From assembly GCA_012064385.1 (NCBI GenBank), contig QRDG01001520.1, forward strand, positions 620,001 through 684,000: a DNA stretch of 64,000 nt. Reading direction: 5' to 3'. The notes beneath the pieces were generated by a model. That model made no database searches and was not told the origin of the DNA. It saw only the letters and a list, made by a program, of their open reading frames with translations. Source of the stretch: Puccinellia tenuiflora (taxonomy: Eukaryota > Streptophyta > Magnoliopsida > Poales > Poaceae). Position 1 is the first letter of the stretch. Each line of letters opens with the position of its first letter. Position numbers and translations under genes: made by a program. Shown here piece after piece: positions 55,731 to 64,000 of the stretch.

Positions 55731-56243
55731 CAACCAGAACACCAGTTGGGCGAGAGGCGCAAGTGGAGCCGGTGGCAGGCGCGGACGCAGGGGCGCTTGG
55801 GGCCGTGCGCATGTCGGACCCTCGGATACGCCAGCGTACGGCACGCGCGGCATGCGAACGCAACCTGAACGTCGTCGAGCTACTCGCAGGCGTGCACGCA
55901 TGCAGTGCGTGCCAGATACGCACGGACGCGGTCGACCCGGGGCAGGACAATGGTGACAGAGTCGATGTAGAGCCACCGGGCTGCGCGGGAGAGACGACAA
56001 GGACGCGGCAGTCCCCGGGTGCAGGCACGGTGCTGGTGACGAAGGAGTGAGCGCGCGGAGGCCCTATCGATGTCAAGCCTCCGGGCCTCACGGGGGACGG
56101 CGAAAGCGCCGCACAGTCATCGATGATGACGAGGTTGATGAAGCTGCCCCGAGAGCCGAACCGCGGAACCCAGCCCGCGGAGCTCACCGGGGTTGATGAA
56201 GAAGTTACCGTCTGAATTTGATCCAGCAAGCGCCACTACCAGC

Positions 56244-56261
56244 CCCACGGTGGGCGCCAAC
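56244..56261 (-). promoter_or_regulatory. Primer binding site of the second minus-strand Gypsy
   Basis: Minus-strand GTTGGCGCCCACCGTGGG adjoins the LTR end CACGACGACA, a common arrangement in grass Gypsy elements. Confidence 0.75.
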
Positions 56262-57722
56262 TGTCGTCGTGGTGAACGACAGATGCCTAGGGGTAGGCTT
56301 AAGTTTGGGGCCAATGGACGCTAGAGAATTCGGGGAGGGATAGCGCGCTGAAGAGCGCACACAGAAGAATAGATGAACGTGAGGATTTACCCTGCTTCGG
56401 GGCTCTCGTGAGAGATAAAACCCCTACTGCAGCATCTAGCCTACTCTATGTATTTTCTCTATATACAAGTGTCGTACAAGTGCTCCATGAGCTGAGCAAT
56501 GGTTGCCTGTGTGAGGCCTCTAGCTAGAAGAAAGCTCCTATGAGCAATGGGGAAAAATGAGCCCCCCGGGGTCCTGCTGGGAACGATCCCCCTGGTGCTC
56601 CTTATATTGGGAGCCCAGGGGACAAGGTGTGCCCCGCATAACACTATGCATAGCACAGCACAACACTGTACACGATTTGACTACTGGGGTCTTGTCCGCA
56701 CTGTGCACGCGTCATGGAGGCATACTGTCTTCACATCATAGGCACTGTAGCCACGTTGCCTGGGTCTTGGTCTTCGTCATCGATCTTATCCTCTCGTCTT
56801 GGTCAAGGATGCCAGGTCCGAGCAGTGGACGTCCCAGGATCTGGCAGTGAAGGACATGGAGACCTGGGCGCCGGGTAGATGATCCGGTCGAAGTAGCGAT
56901 AGGAGCCGGGGTATGCCGGATAAATAGTGTCAGGGTGAACAGTGTCCGAGGTATGTCGTATGAATAGTGTCGGGGTGAACAGTGTCGTCCCGGGACATGT
57001 ATGTCGTCCGGGACAATATGCCATCCGGGAGTATGTCGGATGAACAGTGTCGTGGTATCCCGGATGAACAGTGCCGGGATGAACTGTGTCCGGGGTATGT
57101 CCAGATGATCAGTGTCGCCCCCGTGTCGTGTATGCCGTATGAACATTGTAGGGGGTATCCCGGGTGAACAGTGTCGGGATGAACAGTCTCACCGGGATGA
57201 GTAGTGCCGTCCTTGTCATGTATGCCGGATGAACAGTGTCGTGGTATCCCCCGGGTGAACAGTGCCGGGATGAACAGTGATTGGGGTATGTCCGGGTGAA
57301 CAGTGTCGCCGTGTCGTGTATGCCGTATGATCACTGTCCGGGGTATCCCGGGTGAACAGTGTCGGGATGAACAGTGCCTCCGGGGATGAGTATTGTCGTC
57401 GGATTATGTATGCCGGGATGAACAGTGTCGGGTATCCCGGGTGAAAATTGTCGGGATGAACCGTGTCACCGGGATGAATAGTGCCGTTCCGGGTCATGTA
57501 TGCCAGATGAACAGTGTACCGGGATGAATAGTGTCGGCCGGGGCAATATGCCGTCCGAGGTATGTCGGTCTGGGCCACAGCTTGGCCCAGCCGAGAATAG
57601 GTTATGCTGGCCCGAGGTAGTACAAGCTTTTTTATTTATCTGTCCTCTATTTCTGCATACCATTTCCTTCTCTTAGCTTAGAAAACCACCAACTCTGGGG
57701 TACCCGGGGTTCATCCCCGACA
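56262..57722 (-). repeat. 5' LTR with an internal minisatellite (second minus-strand Gypsy)
   Basis: 1461 bp, TGTCGGGGATGAACCCCGGG...GTTCACCACGACGACA on the minus strand, TG...CA ends, next to a primer site. More than half of it, about 56925-57560, is a minisatellite built on GATGAACAGTGTCG. It interrupts the LTR of an Athila-like element whose sequence resumes at 57723. Confidence 0.82.
56925..57560. repeat. GAACAGTG minisatellite with a 189-bp higher-order unit
   Basis: I count 13 exact GAACAGTG octamers plus about ten near variants (GAATAGTG, GAACTGTG, GAACCGTG, GATCAGTG), with GGTATCCCGGGTGAACAGTG-type joins. A longer unit starting GTATGYCGGATGAACAGTGT begins at 57031 and 57220 (189 apart), and a shortened one at 57408. 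Confidence 0.85.
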
Positions 57723-58913
57723 GCCTCGGAGACCCCCTCACGATGCCCTCTGGCCTATAAATTGCCCCCGACAAAAAAACATAGCCCCCGAAGGATTTTC
57801 CCAGAAATGCTACAAAGCTCCGCGTCCATCGCCGACAAGTTTCGGGGGTCAGATTGTTCCTGTTCTGGCACCCTGCCGGGACGGGGATCGACCTCCGGAA
57901 GCCATCGTCATCGACACCGCTGCTTCCCGCGATGAGGAGGGAGTAGTCCCTCGTCGGGGCTAAGGCTTGTGCGAGTAGCTATGTGGTTATCTCTCTCTCC
58001 CATGATGTGATCTTCGTTGTGATCATGAGCTTTGTTGATATAGTTGAATACATGATTATGTAATGGATATGATGTTGCTCAAATGGTGTTATCTAGTATA
58101 ATTTGCGGAGTCACCGTTGTGATCACGGTACCACGGTGACAGTGTGGGTGCCGTGTGTGATTCTATGCATCAAGATTAGAGGGATCTTCATCTTGATTTT
58201 GTTCTTTATTATTGTTGGGTTAAATAGATCATAAGGTTTCTTGATGCTTGTGTGTAGTATAATCTCCATGGTGCGTTAGTGACAACAGGCATGCCGTGGA
58301 TGTATTAGAAAGAGACTATTCAAGAGATAGGTTGTGGTGTTTGTTAGTACTATCTTTGGATATTGATAGTGACAACATGAAGTGTCCATAGATGTGAAAT
58401 ACAAACTTTAAGGTGTCTTTTGTAGCCCTACGCAATTCTCATCCTATTTGTTCCACGAAAGAATGATCTCCGAGTAACGTCTACCTTGCATATCATGTGT
58501 TTAATTATGTTAATGATGTGAGAGTTGCCACTAGTGAAAGTATGAACCCTAGGCCTTGTTTCCAAGCATTGAATCATCGTTTCTAGCCACTTTTGCCACT
58601 TGTTTGCTTGCTGCTATTTTTATTACAGAATTACAAAACCACCTTTTATCATCCATATTACCCATATTTTAACATCTCTTCGCCGAACTAGTGCACCTAT
58701 ACAACTGACAATTGTATTAGGTGTGTTGGGGACACAAGAGACTTCTTGTATCTTAATTGCAGGGTTGCTTGAGAGGGAAACATTCAACCTACGCCTCCCT
58801 GAGTTCGATAAATCTTGGGTTACTCACTTAAGGGAAATTTGCTGCAGTCCTACAAACCTCTGCGCTTGGAGGCCCAACAAGTCTACAAGAATAGAAGTGT
58901 GTAGTAGACATCA
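57723..58913 (+). mobile_element. 5'-truncated LTR of a Sabrina/Athila-like Gypsy
   Basis: From 58660 the sequence follows the familiar end of Sabrina-like LTRs: AGGTGTGTTGGGGACACAAG, CTCCCTGAGTTCGATAAA, CTGCGCTTGGAGGCCCAACA, ending GTAGTAGACATCA at 58913. A TATA-like CCTATAAAT lies at 57751-57759. The LTR start is missing because the minus-strand Gypsy LTR abuts at 57722. No primer binding site follows; coding sequence from the gag-protease region starts at once. Confidence 0.75.
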
Positions 58914-60022
58914 ATATCTCCAAAGAAAAGAGGAATAAGTATCATGAACCTTTTAAAGATGTTTGTAAAAAAGATATGCTTGCTAATAATGAGATACAAG
59001 TCCATACTATTGAATCTTTTTTATGTGTTGTTCACTTTGAAAACCCACCGTTTCCTATAAGAATTAAAGAACACTCTACTGTTGCTAGTGTGGTTAATAA
59101 AAGTGCAAGAAAAGCTTTAGAACCTGATGAACAAATTGAAATTGCTTCTCCAGTAGCTTTGGTTAAAGACCTTGTCACTGAAAATGTTGATGGGGGTTCT
59201 ATTAATTTTTGTGAGGCTGCTACTGACATTGTTAGACAGGATAGAAGTGCAAAAGTGGTTGGTACTCCTGTTGTTTCTGTCAAGATAGGTGATCATTGCT
59301 ATTATGGATTGTGTGATATGGGTGCAAGTCAAAGTGATATTCCTTATTCACTTTATCAAGAAGTAATGTGCGAAATTGCACCGTGTGAGCTTCAAGACAT
59401 TGACTTGGAAATTAAACTGGCTAATAGAGATGCCATTTATCCAGTGGGAATTGTCAGAGATGTTGAAGTCTTATGTGGTAAGGTAAAATATCCCACCGAT
59501 TTCCTTGTTCTAGGTTCGGTTAGAGATGAATTTTGCCCTATTATATTTGGTAGATCTTTCTTAAATACCTATAGTGTTGTTATAGATTTTAAGAAAGAAA
59601 AAGTTTCCGTACAATTTGCTGGAGAGCCTTATGAATTTAATTTTTGTAAGTTTGCTAGACATCACTATGAGAAAGAGTTACCTAATGAGGATCTTATTAT
59701 AGAAAGAATTGCTTCTATTTCTATGCCACCTCATGATCCTTTGCAGCAATTTATGGAGGAACACGAGAATGACATGTTTATGCAAGAAAGGGGAGAAATT
59801 GATGAAGTCTTCTTTGGACAACCAGCAATTCTAAAGCACAATTTGCCGGTAGAGTCGCTGGGGACGCCCAGGCCTCCAAAGGGAGATCCTGTGTTTGATC
59901 TTAAAGTTCTTCCTGATACTCTTAAATATGTATATTTGGATGAAAAGAAAATATATATATCCTCTTATTATCAATTCGAACCTTTGAGGGAAAGAAGAGG
60001 AGCGATTATTGGAAGTTCTTAG
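58914..60022 (+). pseudogene. Athila gag C-terminus and aspartic protease
   Basis: The frame runs from the LTR end to 60022. It includes Y-C-F-H-type context (V-V-H-F-E-N-P-P-F), then the retropepsin signature C-D-M-G-A-S with the catalytic Asp codon at 59315-59317 (relatives usually have C-D-L-G-A-S) and P-I-I-F-G-R-S-F-L-N-T near 59540. The front of gag is missing. A frameshift near 60000 separates it from RT, which continues L-L-E-V-L-R-K-R followed by TGA at 60030-60032. Confidence 0.85.
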
Positions 60023-61540
60023 GAAACGTTGAGCTGCAATTGGCTACACTTTAGATGATCTTCAAGGGATTTCTCCATCTATATGCCAGCAAACTATTAA
60101 TCTTGAACTTTATGCAAAGCCCATTGTTGATCATCAACAAAGATTAAACCCAAAGATGAAGGATGTTGTAAGGAATGAGATACTCAAGCTTCTTGAAGCA
60201 GGTATAATTTATCCTATTGCCGATAGTAGATGGGTTAGTCATGTGCATTGTGTTCCTAAAAAGGGAGGTATGACTGTTGTTGCCAATGATAATAATGAGC
60301 TCATTCCTCAAAGAACTGTTGTAGGATATTGAATGTGCATTGACTATAGGAAGCTAAATAAGGCTACTAGAAAAGATCATTATCCTTTGCCATTTATTGA
60401 TCAAATCCTTGAAAGGTTATCTAAGAACACTCACATTTGTTTTCTTGATGGGTATTCTGGTTTCTCTCAAATTGCTCTTAAATATGAAGATTAAGAGAAA
60501 ACCACTTTCACTTGTCCTTATGGAACATATGCTTATAGACGTATGCCTTTTGGTTTATGTAATGCTCCCGCTACCTTTCAAAGATGCATGTCTGCTATTT
60601 TTCATGGCTTTTGTGAGGAAATTGTGGAAGTATTCATGGACGATTTTTCTGTCTATGGAACTTCTTTTGACAATTTCCTCCATAATCTTAACAAAGTTTT
60701 GCAGAGATGTGAAGAGGTAAATCTTGTTCTTAATTGGAAGAAGTGTCACTTTATGGTGAATGAAGGCATCGTTCTTGGGCATAAAATTTCTGAGAGAGGA
60801 ATCGAAGTTGATAGAGCTAAAATAGAAGCAATTGAGAAAATGCCCTATCCAAGGGACATTAAAGGTATACGTAGTTTTCTTGGTCATGCTGATTTCTATA
60901 GGAGATTTATTAAAGACTTTTCTAAGACGTCAAGACCTCTTACTAATCTTCTACAAAAAGATGTTCCATTTGTTTTTTATGAAGATTATATGGAAGTCTT
61001 TGAGGTCCTTAAGAAAGCTTTCATCTATGCTCCTATTGTTCAACCACCTGATTGGAATATACCTTTTGAAATTATGTGGGATGCTAGTGATTATGTTGTT
61101 GGAGCTGTTCTTGGTCAATGAGTTGACAAGACACTGAATGTTATTCGTTATGCTAGTAAAATTTTGGATAGTGCACAAAAGAACTATGCTACCACGCAAA
61201 AAGAATTTTTAGTGTTGTCGTTGCTTGTGATAAATTTAGACAATATATTGTAGACTCAAAAGTGACTATTTATATTGATGATGCTGCTATTAAGTACCTT
61301 ATGGAAAAGAAAGATGCTAAGCCTAAGCTTATTAGATGGGTGTTTTTGTTGCAAGAATTCGATTTACATATTGTTGATAGAAAAGGTGCGGATAATCTTG
61401 TGGCCGATAACTTGTCTAGAATGGAAAATTTACCTCATGCATTATTCTACTCCTGTAAATGATAGTTTCCCTGATGAACAACTAGCCGTTGCTAAGGTGA
61501 GCTCTCATAATAGTCCTTAGTATGTTGATTATGCTAATTT
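60023..61540 (+). pseudogene. Athila reverse transcriptase and RNase H
   Basis: RT shows K-P-K-M-K-D-V-V-R-N-E-I-L-K-L-L-E-A-G-I-I-Y near 60190, M-C-I-D-Y-R-K-L-N near 60340, Y-P-L-P-F-I-D-Q, F-M-D-D-F-S-V-Y-G (catalytic F-M-D-D, 60633-60644) and F-L-G-H-A-D-F-Y-R-R-F. RNase H has A-S-D-Y-V-V-G-A-V-L-G-Q, I-R-Y-A-S-K and A-D-N-L-S-R near 61410. In-frame stops at 60030-60032 (TGA), 60330-60332 (TGA), 60492-60494 (TAA) and 61119-61121 (TGA), with frameshifts near 61210, kill it. The F-M-D-D variant is normal for Athila. Confidence 0.9.
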
Positions 61541-63318
61541 TATTGTCTCCAAATTTTTGCCTCCAAGTTTCACTCATCAACAGAGGAAGGAATTATTTTA
61601 TGATTTGAGGCACTAGTTTTGGGATGACCCACATTTATACAAGGAGGAGTTGATGGAATTATGAGGAGATGTGTTCTTGAGAATGAACAAGATGAAATAT
61701 TGAGAAAATGTCACAATAGTGGCTATGGCGGACATCATGCAGGAGAAAGAACCGTACACAAGGTTCTACAATCCGGTTTTTATTGGTCTACTTTATTCAA
61801 GGATGTTAAAAGGTTTGTTTCATCTTGTGATGAAGAATAACAACTTGGTGTTCAGGGGGGTGCGTGCGCACCTATTCTTTGTCTGACACCTGTCCAATCC
61901 GGTCAAAACAGCTTATTACAAACTCACTCGATTACACGGCTAATTGTCTGACACACATGCATATATATCATGTTTGAATTCAAAAGGGGACCCGACATAC
62001 AGGCAAAAAAGATTGCCAAAGTTCATTCGAGCTCAAAAAGAGGGCTTCTAGCAGGCTGAATATTTTTAGGAGACCCACCATGCATGCAAAAAGTTGCTGC
62101 CAAGATTTGTTTCAGCTAAAAAAGAGGGCTACTACGAGGCTGCTTGCATGGTGAATTAGTCCATCTAAGCTTCATATATATTATTTTGCTTGTGAGCAAA
62201 GATAAAAAAGATTGGACACTACACTTTGAGCAGCGAGCATCCACTTTTCGTCCACTTTCATACAAGCTGCACCACTCAAAAGTCTGCTTTACTGCGTGGA
62301 TATACTGCTTTCTTGCAGACACAAACCACTCCCGCCAAAAAATTTCTACTTTTACAGCTAGCTAAGAGTTGCCGCCAAAATAACCTCTATGCTCAGTCAG
62401 ACCATGAGTGCTGATTTTTGTGAATCTAAACGTGGATCCAACGGCAACCAAGGGGTGCGCACGCACCCCCCCTGAACAGCAAAAGGCCTCTCTTGTGATG
62501 AATGTCAAAGGGTTGCTAATATTAGTAGATGTAATGAAATGCCTATGAATTACTATCTTGTTATTAAACCTTTTGATTGTTGGGGATTTGACTTTATGGG
62601 TCCTTTTTCTACTTCGCATGGTAATTCTGACATCCTTGTTGTTGTAGACTATGTCACTAAATGGGTAGAATTGTACCAACTAAAAGTGTTGATCATAAGA
62701 CCTCTCTAAAAATGCTTAAAGAAGTTATTTATCCTAGGTTTGAAGTTCCTAGATATCTTATGATAGATGGAGGTTCTCACATTATTCATGGTGCTTTTAG
62801 GAAAGTTCTAGCTAAGTATGATGTTAATCATAGAGTTTCTTCACCCTATCATCCTCAAACTAGTGGTCAAATTGAGTTAACAAATAGAGAGATTAAATTA
62901 ATCTTGCAAAAGACCGTCAACAAGTCTAGTAAGAATTGGTCTAAAAAACTTAATGACGCTTTGTGGGCTTATACAACTGATTATAAAAATCCTATGGGCA
63001 TGTCTCCCTATAAAATGGTTTATGGAAAAGCATGCCATTTGCCTCTTGAGCTAGAACACAAAGCTTATTGGGCAGTTAGACATCTTAATTCTGATCTTGA
63101 TCTTGCTGGTGAGAAAAGATTACTTAATTTGAGTTCTTTAGATGAGTGGAGAAGCGAAGCTTATAAAAATGCCCGGTTGTTCAAAGAAAAGGTAAAGAAG
63201 TGGCATGATATGAGAATTTAAAAAGAGAGTTTAATATTGGTGATAAAGTATTGTTGTATAGGTCTCGGCTCAGATTTTTTGTAGGAAAATTACTCTCCAA
63301 ATGGGAAGGACCATTCAT
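61541..63318 (+). pseudogene. Athila integrase, split by a MULE-like insertion
   Basis: The zinc region is R-K-C-H with G-G-H-H-A-G and F-Y-W near 61700-61790, then S-S-C-D-E-C-Q across the insertion site. After 62503 the core continues D-F-M-G-P-F near 62590 (first Asp), M-I-D-G-G-S-H near 62760 (second Asp) and S-G-Q-I-E-L-T-N-R-E near 62865 (Glu), then W-A-Y-T-T-D-Y-K and L-P-L-E-L-E-H-K-A-Y-W-A. A stop at 63219-63221 and a frame change near 62660 disable it. At 63318 it ends inside S-K-W-E-G-P-F where another LTR begins. Confidence 0.88.
61835..62492. mobile_element. 658-bp MULE-like non-autonomous element in the integrase
   Basis: The ends read GAATAACAACTTGGTGTTCA and, inverted from the right, GAGAGGCCTTTTGCTGTTCA; both then share GGGGGGTGCGTGCGCACC. 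TTGTGATGAA (61825-61834 and 62493-62502) flanks it as a 9-10-bp duplication. Removing it restores the S-C-D-E-C-Q zinc motif. The interior holds no transposase. A repeated internal AAAAAGAGGGCT(T/A)CTA (62035 and 62118) is visible. Confidence 0.83.
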
Positions 63319-64000
63319 GTCGCAACAGTGGAACACGGGGTTCCCCTGATGCGGTCAAAGTGGGTCCACCGCCAGTGGGCCCACCAAGAAGGCGAGCAAG
63401 CAAAGGTTCAAGACTGGCAGATGGGCACCCCATCTGCCCCGCGATGACTAGGCAAGGACGACATCGACAACCACGACTAAGGACTAGGGGACCTCCCGGG
63501 GTCTCCCTCAACCCGGCAGACGACGCAGAGGTCCCGGGGACCCCGACACCCGACAGGAGGCCAGGCTCACCCCCGGGATCCAACCTCCGTACAAGGAAAG
63601 AGGATAAGCTTGCCAGCTCCGGCTGGAAGCTCCTTGAAGACTTGGGCGCCAAGAAGACGGAGGCGCCGTGGGGGGACACGGTCGGAAAAGGTGTCAGTCT
63701 TTGTCCGCCCGCCTTGCAAAAGGTGGGCGACCCCACCTAACCCCCCTCAGAAGAATACTTGGACGAGAAGAGGCCACGTCACCCCATAAGTAGAACCCGG
63801 AGGGGTTTTCCCGCCTAAAACCCCTCCACCCCCAAAGGTGCACCTGTGGGATCCCCTTAGCCTATAAAAGGAGGACCAAGGTACCGGTGGGAGGGGACAG
63901 ATTTCCAGAAGGTCGGAGGCTAGGCTAGGTAGCGCACAAGACGAAGAGTAGCAGAAGAGAGAGGTGATCTCCTCCGGGTCAGGATCTGCTCGTCTTCAAC
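63319..64000 (+). mobile_element. LTR of a further Gypsy element, cut by the window end
   Basis: TGTCGCAACAGTGGAACACG begins where the Athila integrase breaks off. A TATA box CTATAAAA lies at 63862-63869, followed by a leader typical of grass LTRs (AGAGAGGTGATCTCCTCCGG). The 5 bases before it, TTCAT, would be the expected left target duplication. The 3' end and interior lie outside the window. Confidence 0.7.
63862..63869 (+). promoter_or_regulatory. TATA box of the terminal LTR
   Basis: CTATAAAA in the context AGCCTATAAAAGGAGGACC. Confidence 0.6.

Larger units (their letters stand above)
54009..56261 (-). mobile_element. 5' internal region of a second minus-strand Gypsy
   Basis: This lies between the primer site at 56244-56261 and the Tat element. 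It contains tandem units of about 50-57 bp (54020-54280), several copies of CAGTCCCCGGGT/GAGT (54718, 54770, 54825, 54888), repeats around CGGCCGACA (55150-55500) and a pyrimidine microsatellite (55690-55730). Minus-strand frames at 55666-56229 show no domain beyond low complexity. No RT or integrase is visible, so only the leader side of the element is here. Confidence 0.6.

Noticed and set aside
55666..56229. Protein of 187 codons with a run of lysines on the minus strand
   Set aside because: The lysine run is the (TTTTTC)n microsatellite read in one frame; the rest is low complexity in a retrotransposon leader.
56925..57560. CRISPR-like array
   Set aside because: Repeats are short, contiguous and diverged with no unique equal-length spacers, lie in an LTR of a plant genome, and no cas genes exist.
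1..64000. tRNA, rRNA or other structured RNA genes
   Set aside because: Only primer binding sites complementary to tRNA ends were found; no complete cloverleaf or rRNA stretch was recognised by eye.

Overview
This looks like intergenic DNA from a large grass genome. The elements resemble families I know from wheat and barley: Angela/BARE-like Copia LTRs beginning TGTTGG.ATATGCCCTAGAGG, Sabrina/Fatima-like Athila Gypsy LTRs, a Tat-lineage Gypsy, a CACTA element and several MULEs. A pooid grass, probably Triticeae or a close relative, is the best guess; species cannot be read from the sequence. I see no intact host gene, no tRNA or rRNA, no CRISPR array and nothing bacterial. Almost every long open frame is a decayed transposon protein.

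Layout. 1-666 is a chimera of two direct copies of sequence found further into the window. 667-5350 is a 5'-truncated Copia element split by an Angela-like solo LTR (2462-4350, 5-bp target duplication AAGTC). 7227-9317 is a Pack-MULE (9-bp target duplication TTATGAAAA) carrying an intron-containing fragment of a LEA_2/NHL-type gene. 10874-13735 holds Gypsy remnants. From about 13736 to 28002 lies a minus-strand Sabrina/Fatima-like Gypsy with no pol. It hosts a complete but dead Copia element (14133-22473, target duplication GTAAG), a short dispersed repeat, and a MULE whose removal restores a reading frame. An assembly gap (28003-28733) sits where its 5' LTR should be. After the gap come the 3' end and LTR of an Angela-like element (to 31489) and a coiled-coil gag-like fragment.

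32527-43019 is bounded by CACTA ends and holds a tandem array, a foldback MITE, and a MULE with a FAR1-type transposase gene (37040-40762, target duplication GGTCGAGAC) inserted in the middle of a palindrome. 43020-54008 is a minus-strand Tat-lineage Gypsy with gag-PR-RT-RH-aRH-INT plus a coiled-coil ORF on the opposite strand between INT and the 3' LTR. It sits in the leader of another minus-strand Gypsy (54009-57722), whose LTR carries a 189-bp higher-order minisatellite. That element in turn interrupts the LTR of a plus-strand Athila element (57723-63318), which was hit by a 658-bp MULE-like insertion and cut at 63319 by a further LTR running off the window.

The pol genes are mostly killed by stops that single C-to-T or G-to-A changes explain, as expected for old methylated transposons. 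The most unusual items are the palindrome-targeted FAR1 MULE with a related foldback MITE beside it, the antisense coiled-coil ORF of the Tat element, the Pack-MULE with a second nearly identical partial copy at the window start, the LTR minisatellite, and several junctions (1-666, the gap, the CACTA flanks) that may be rearrangements or assembly errors. I found no new biological system with good support.
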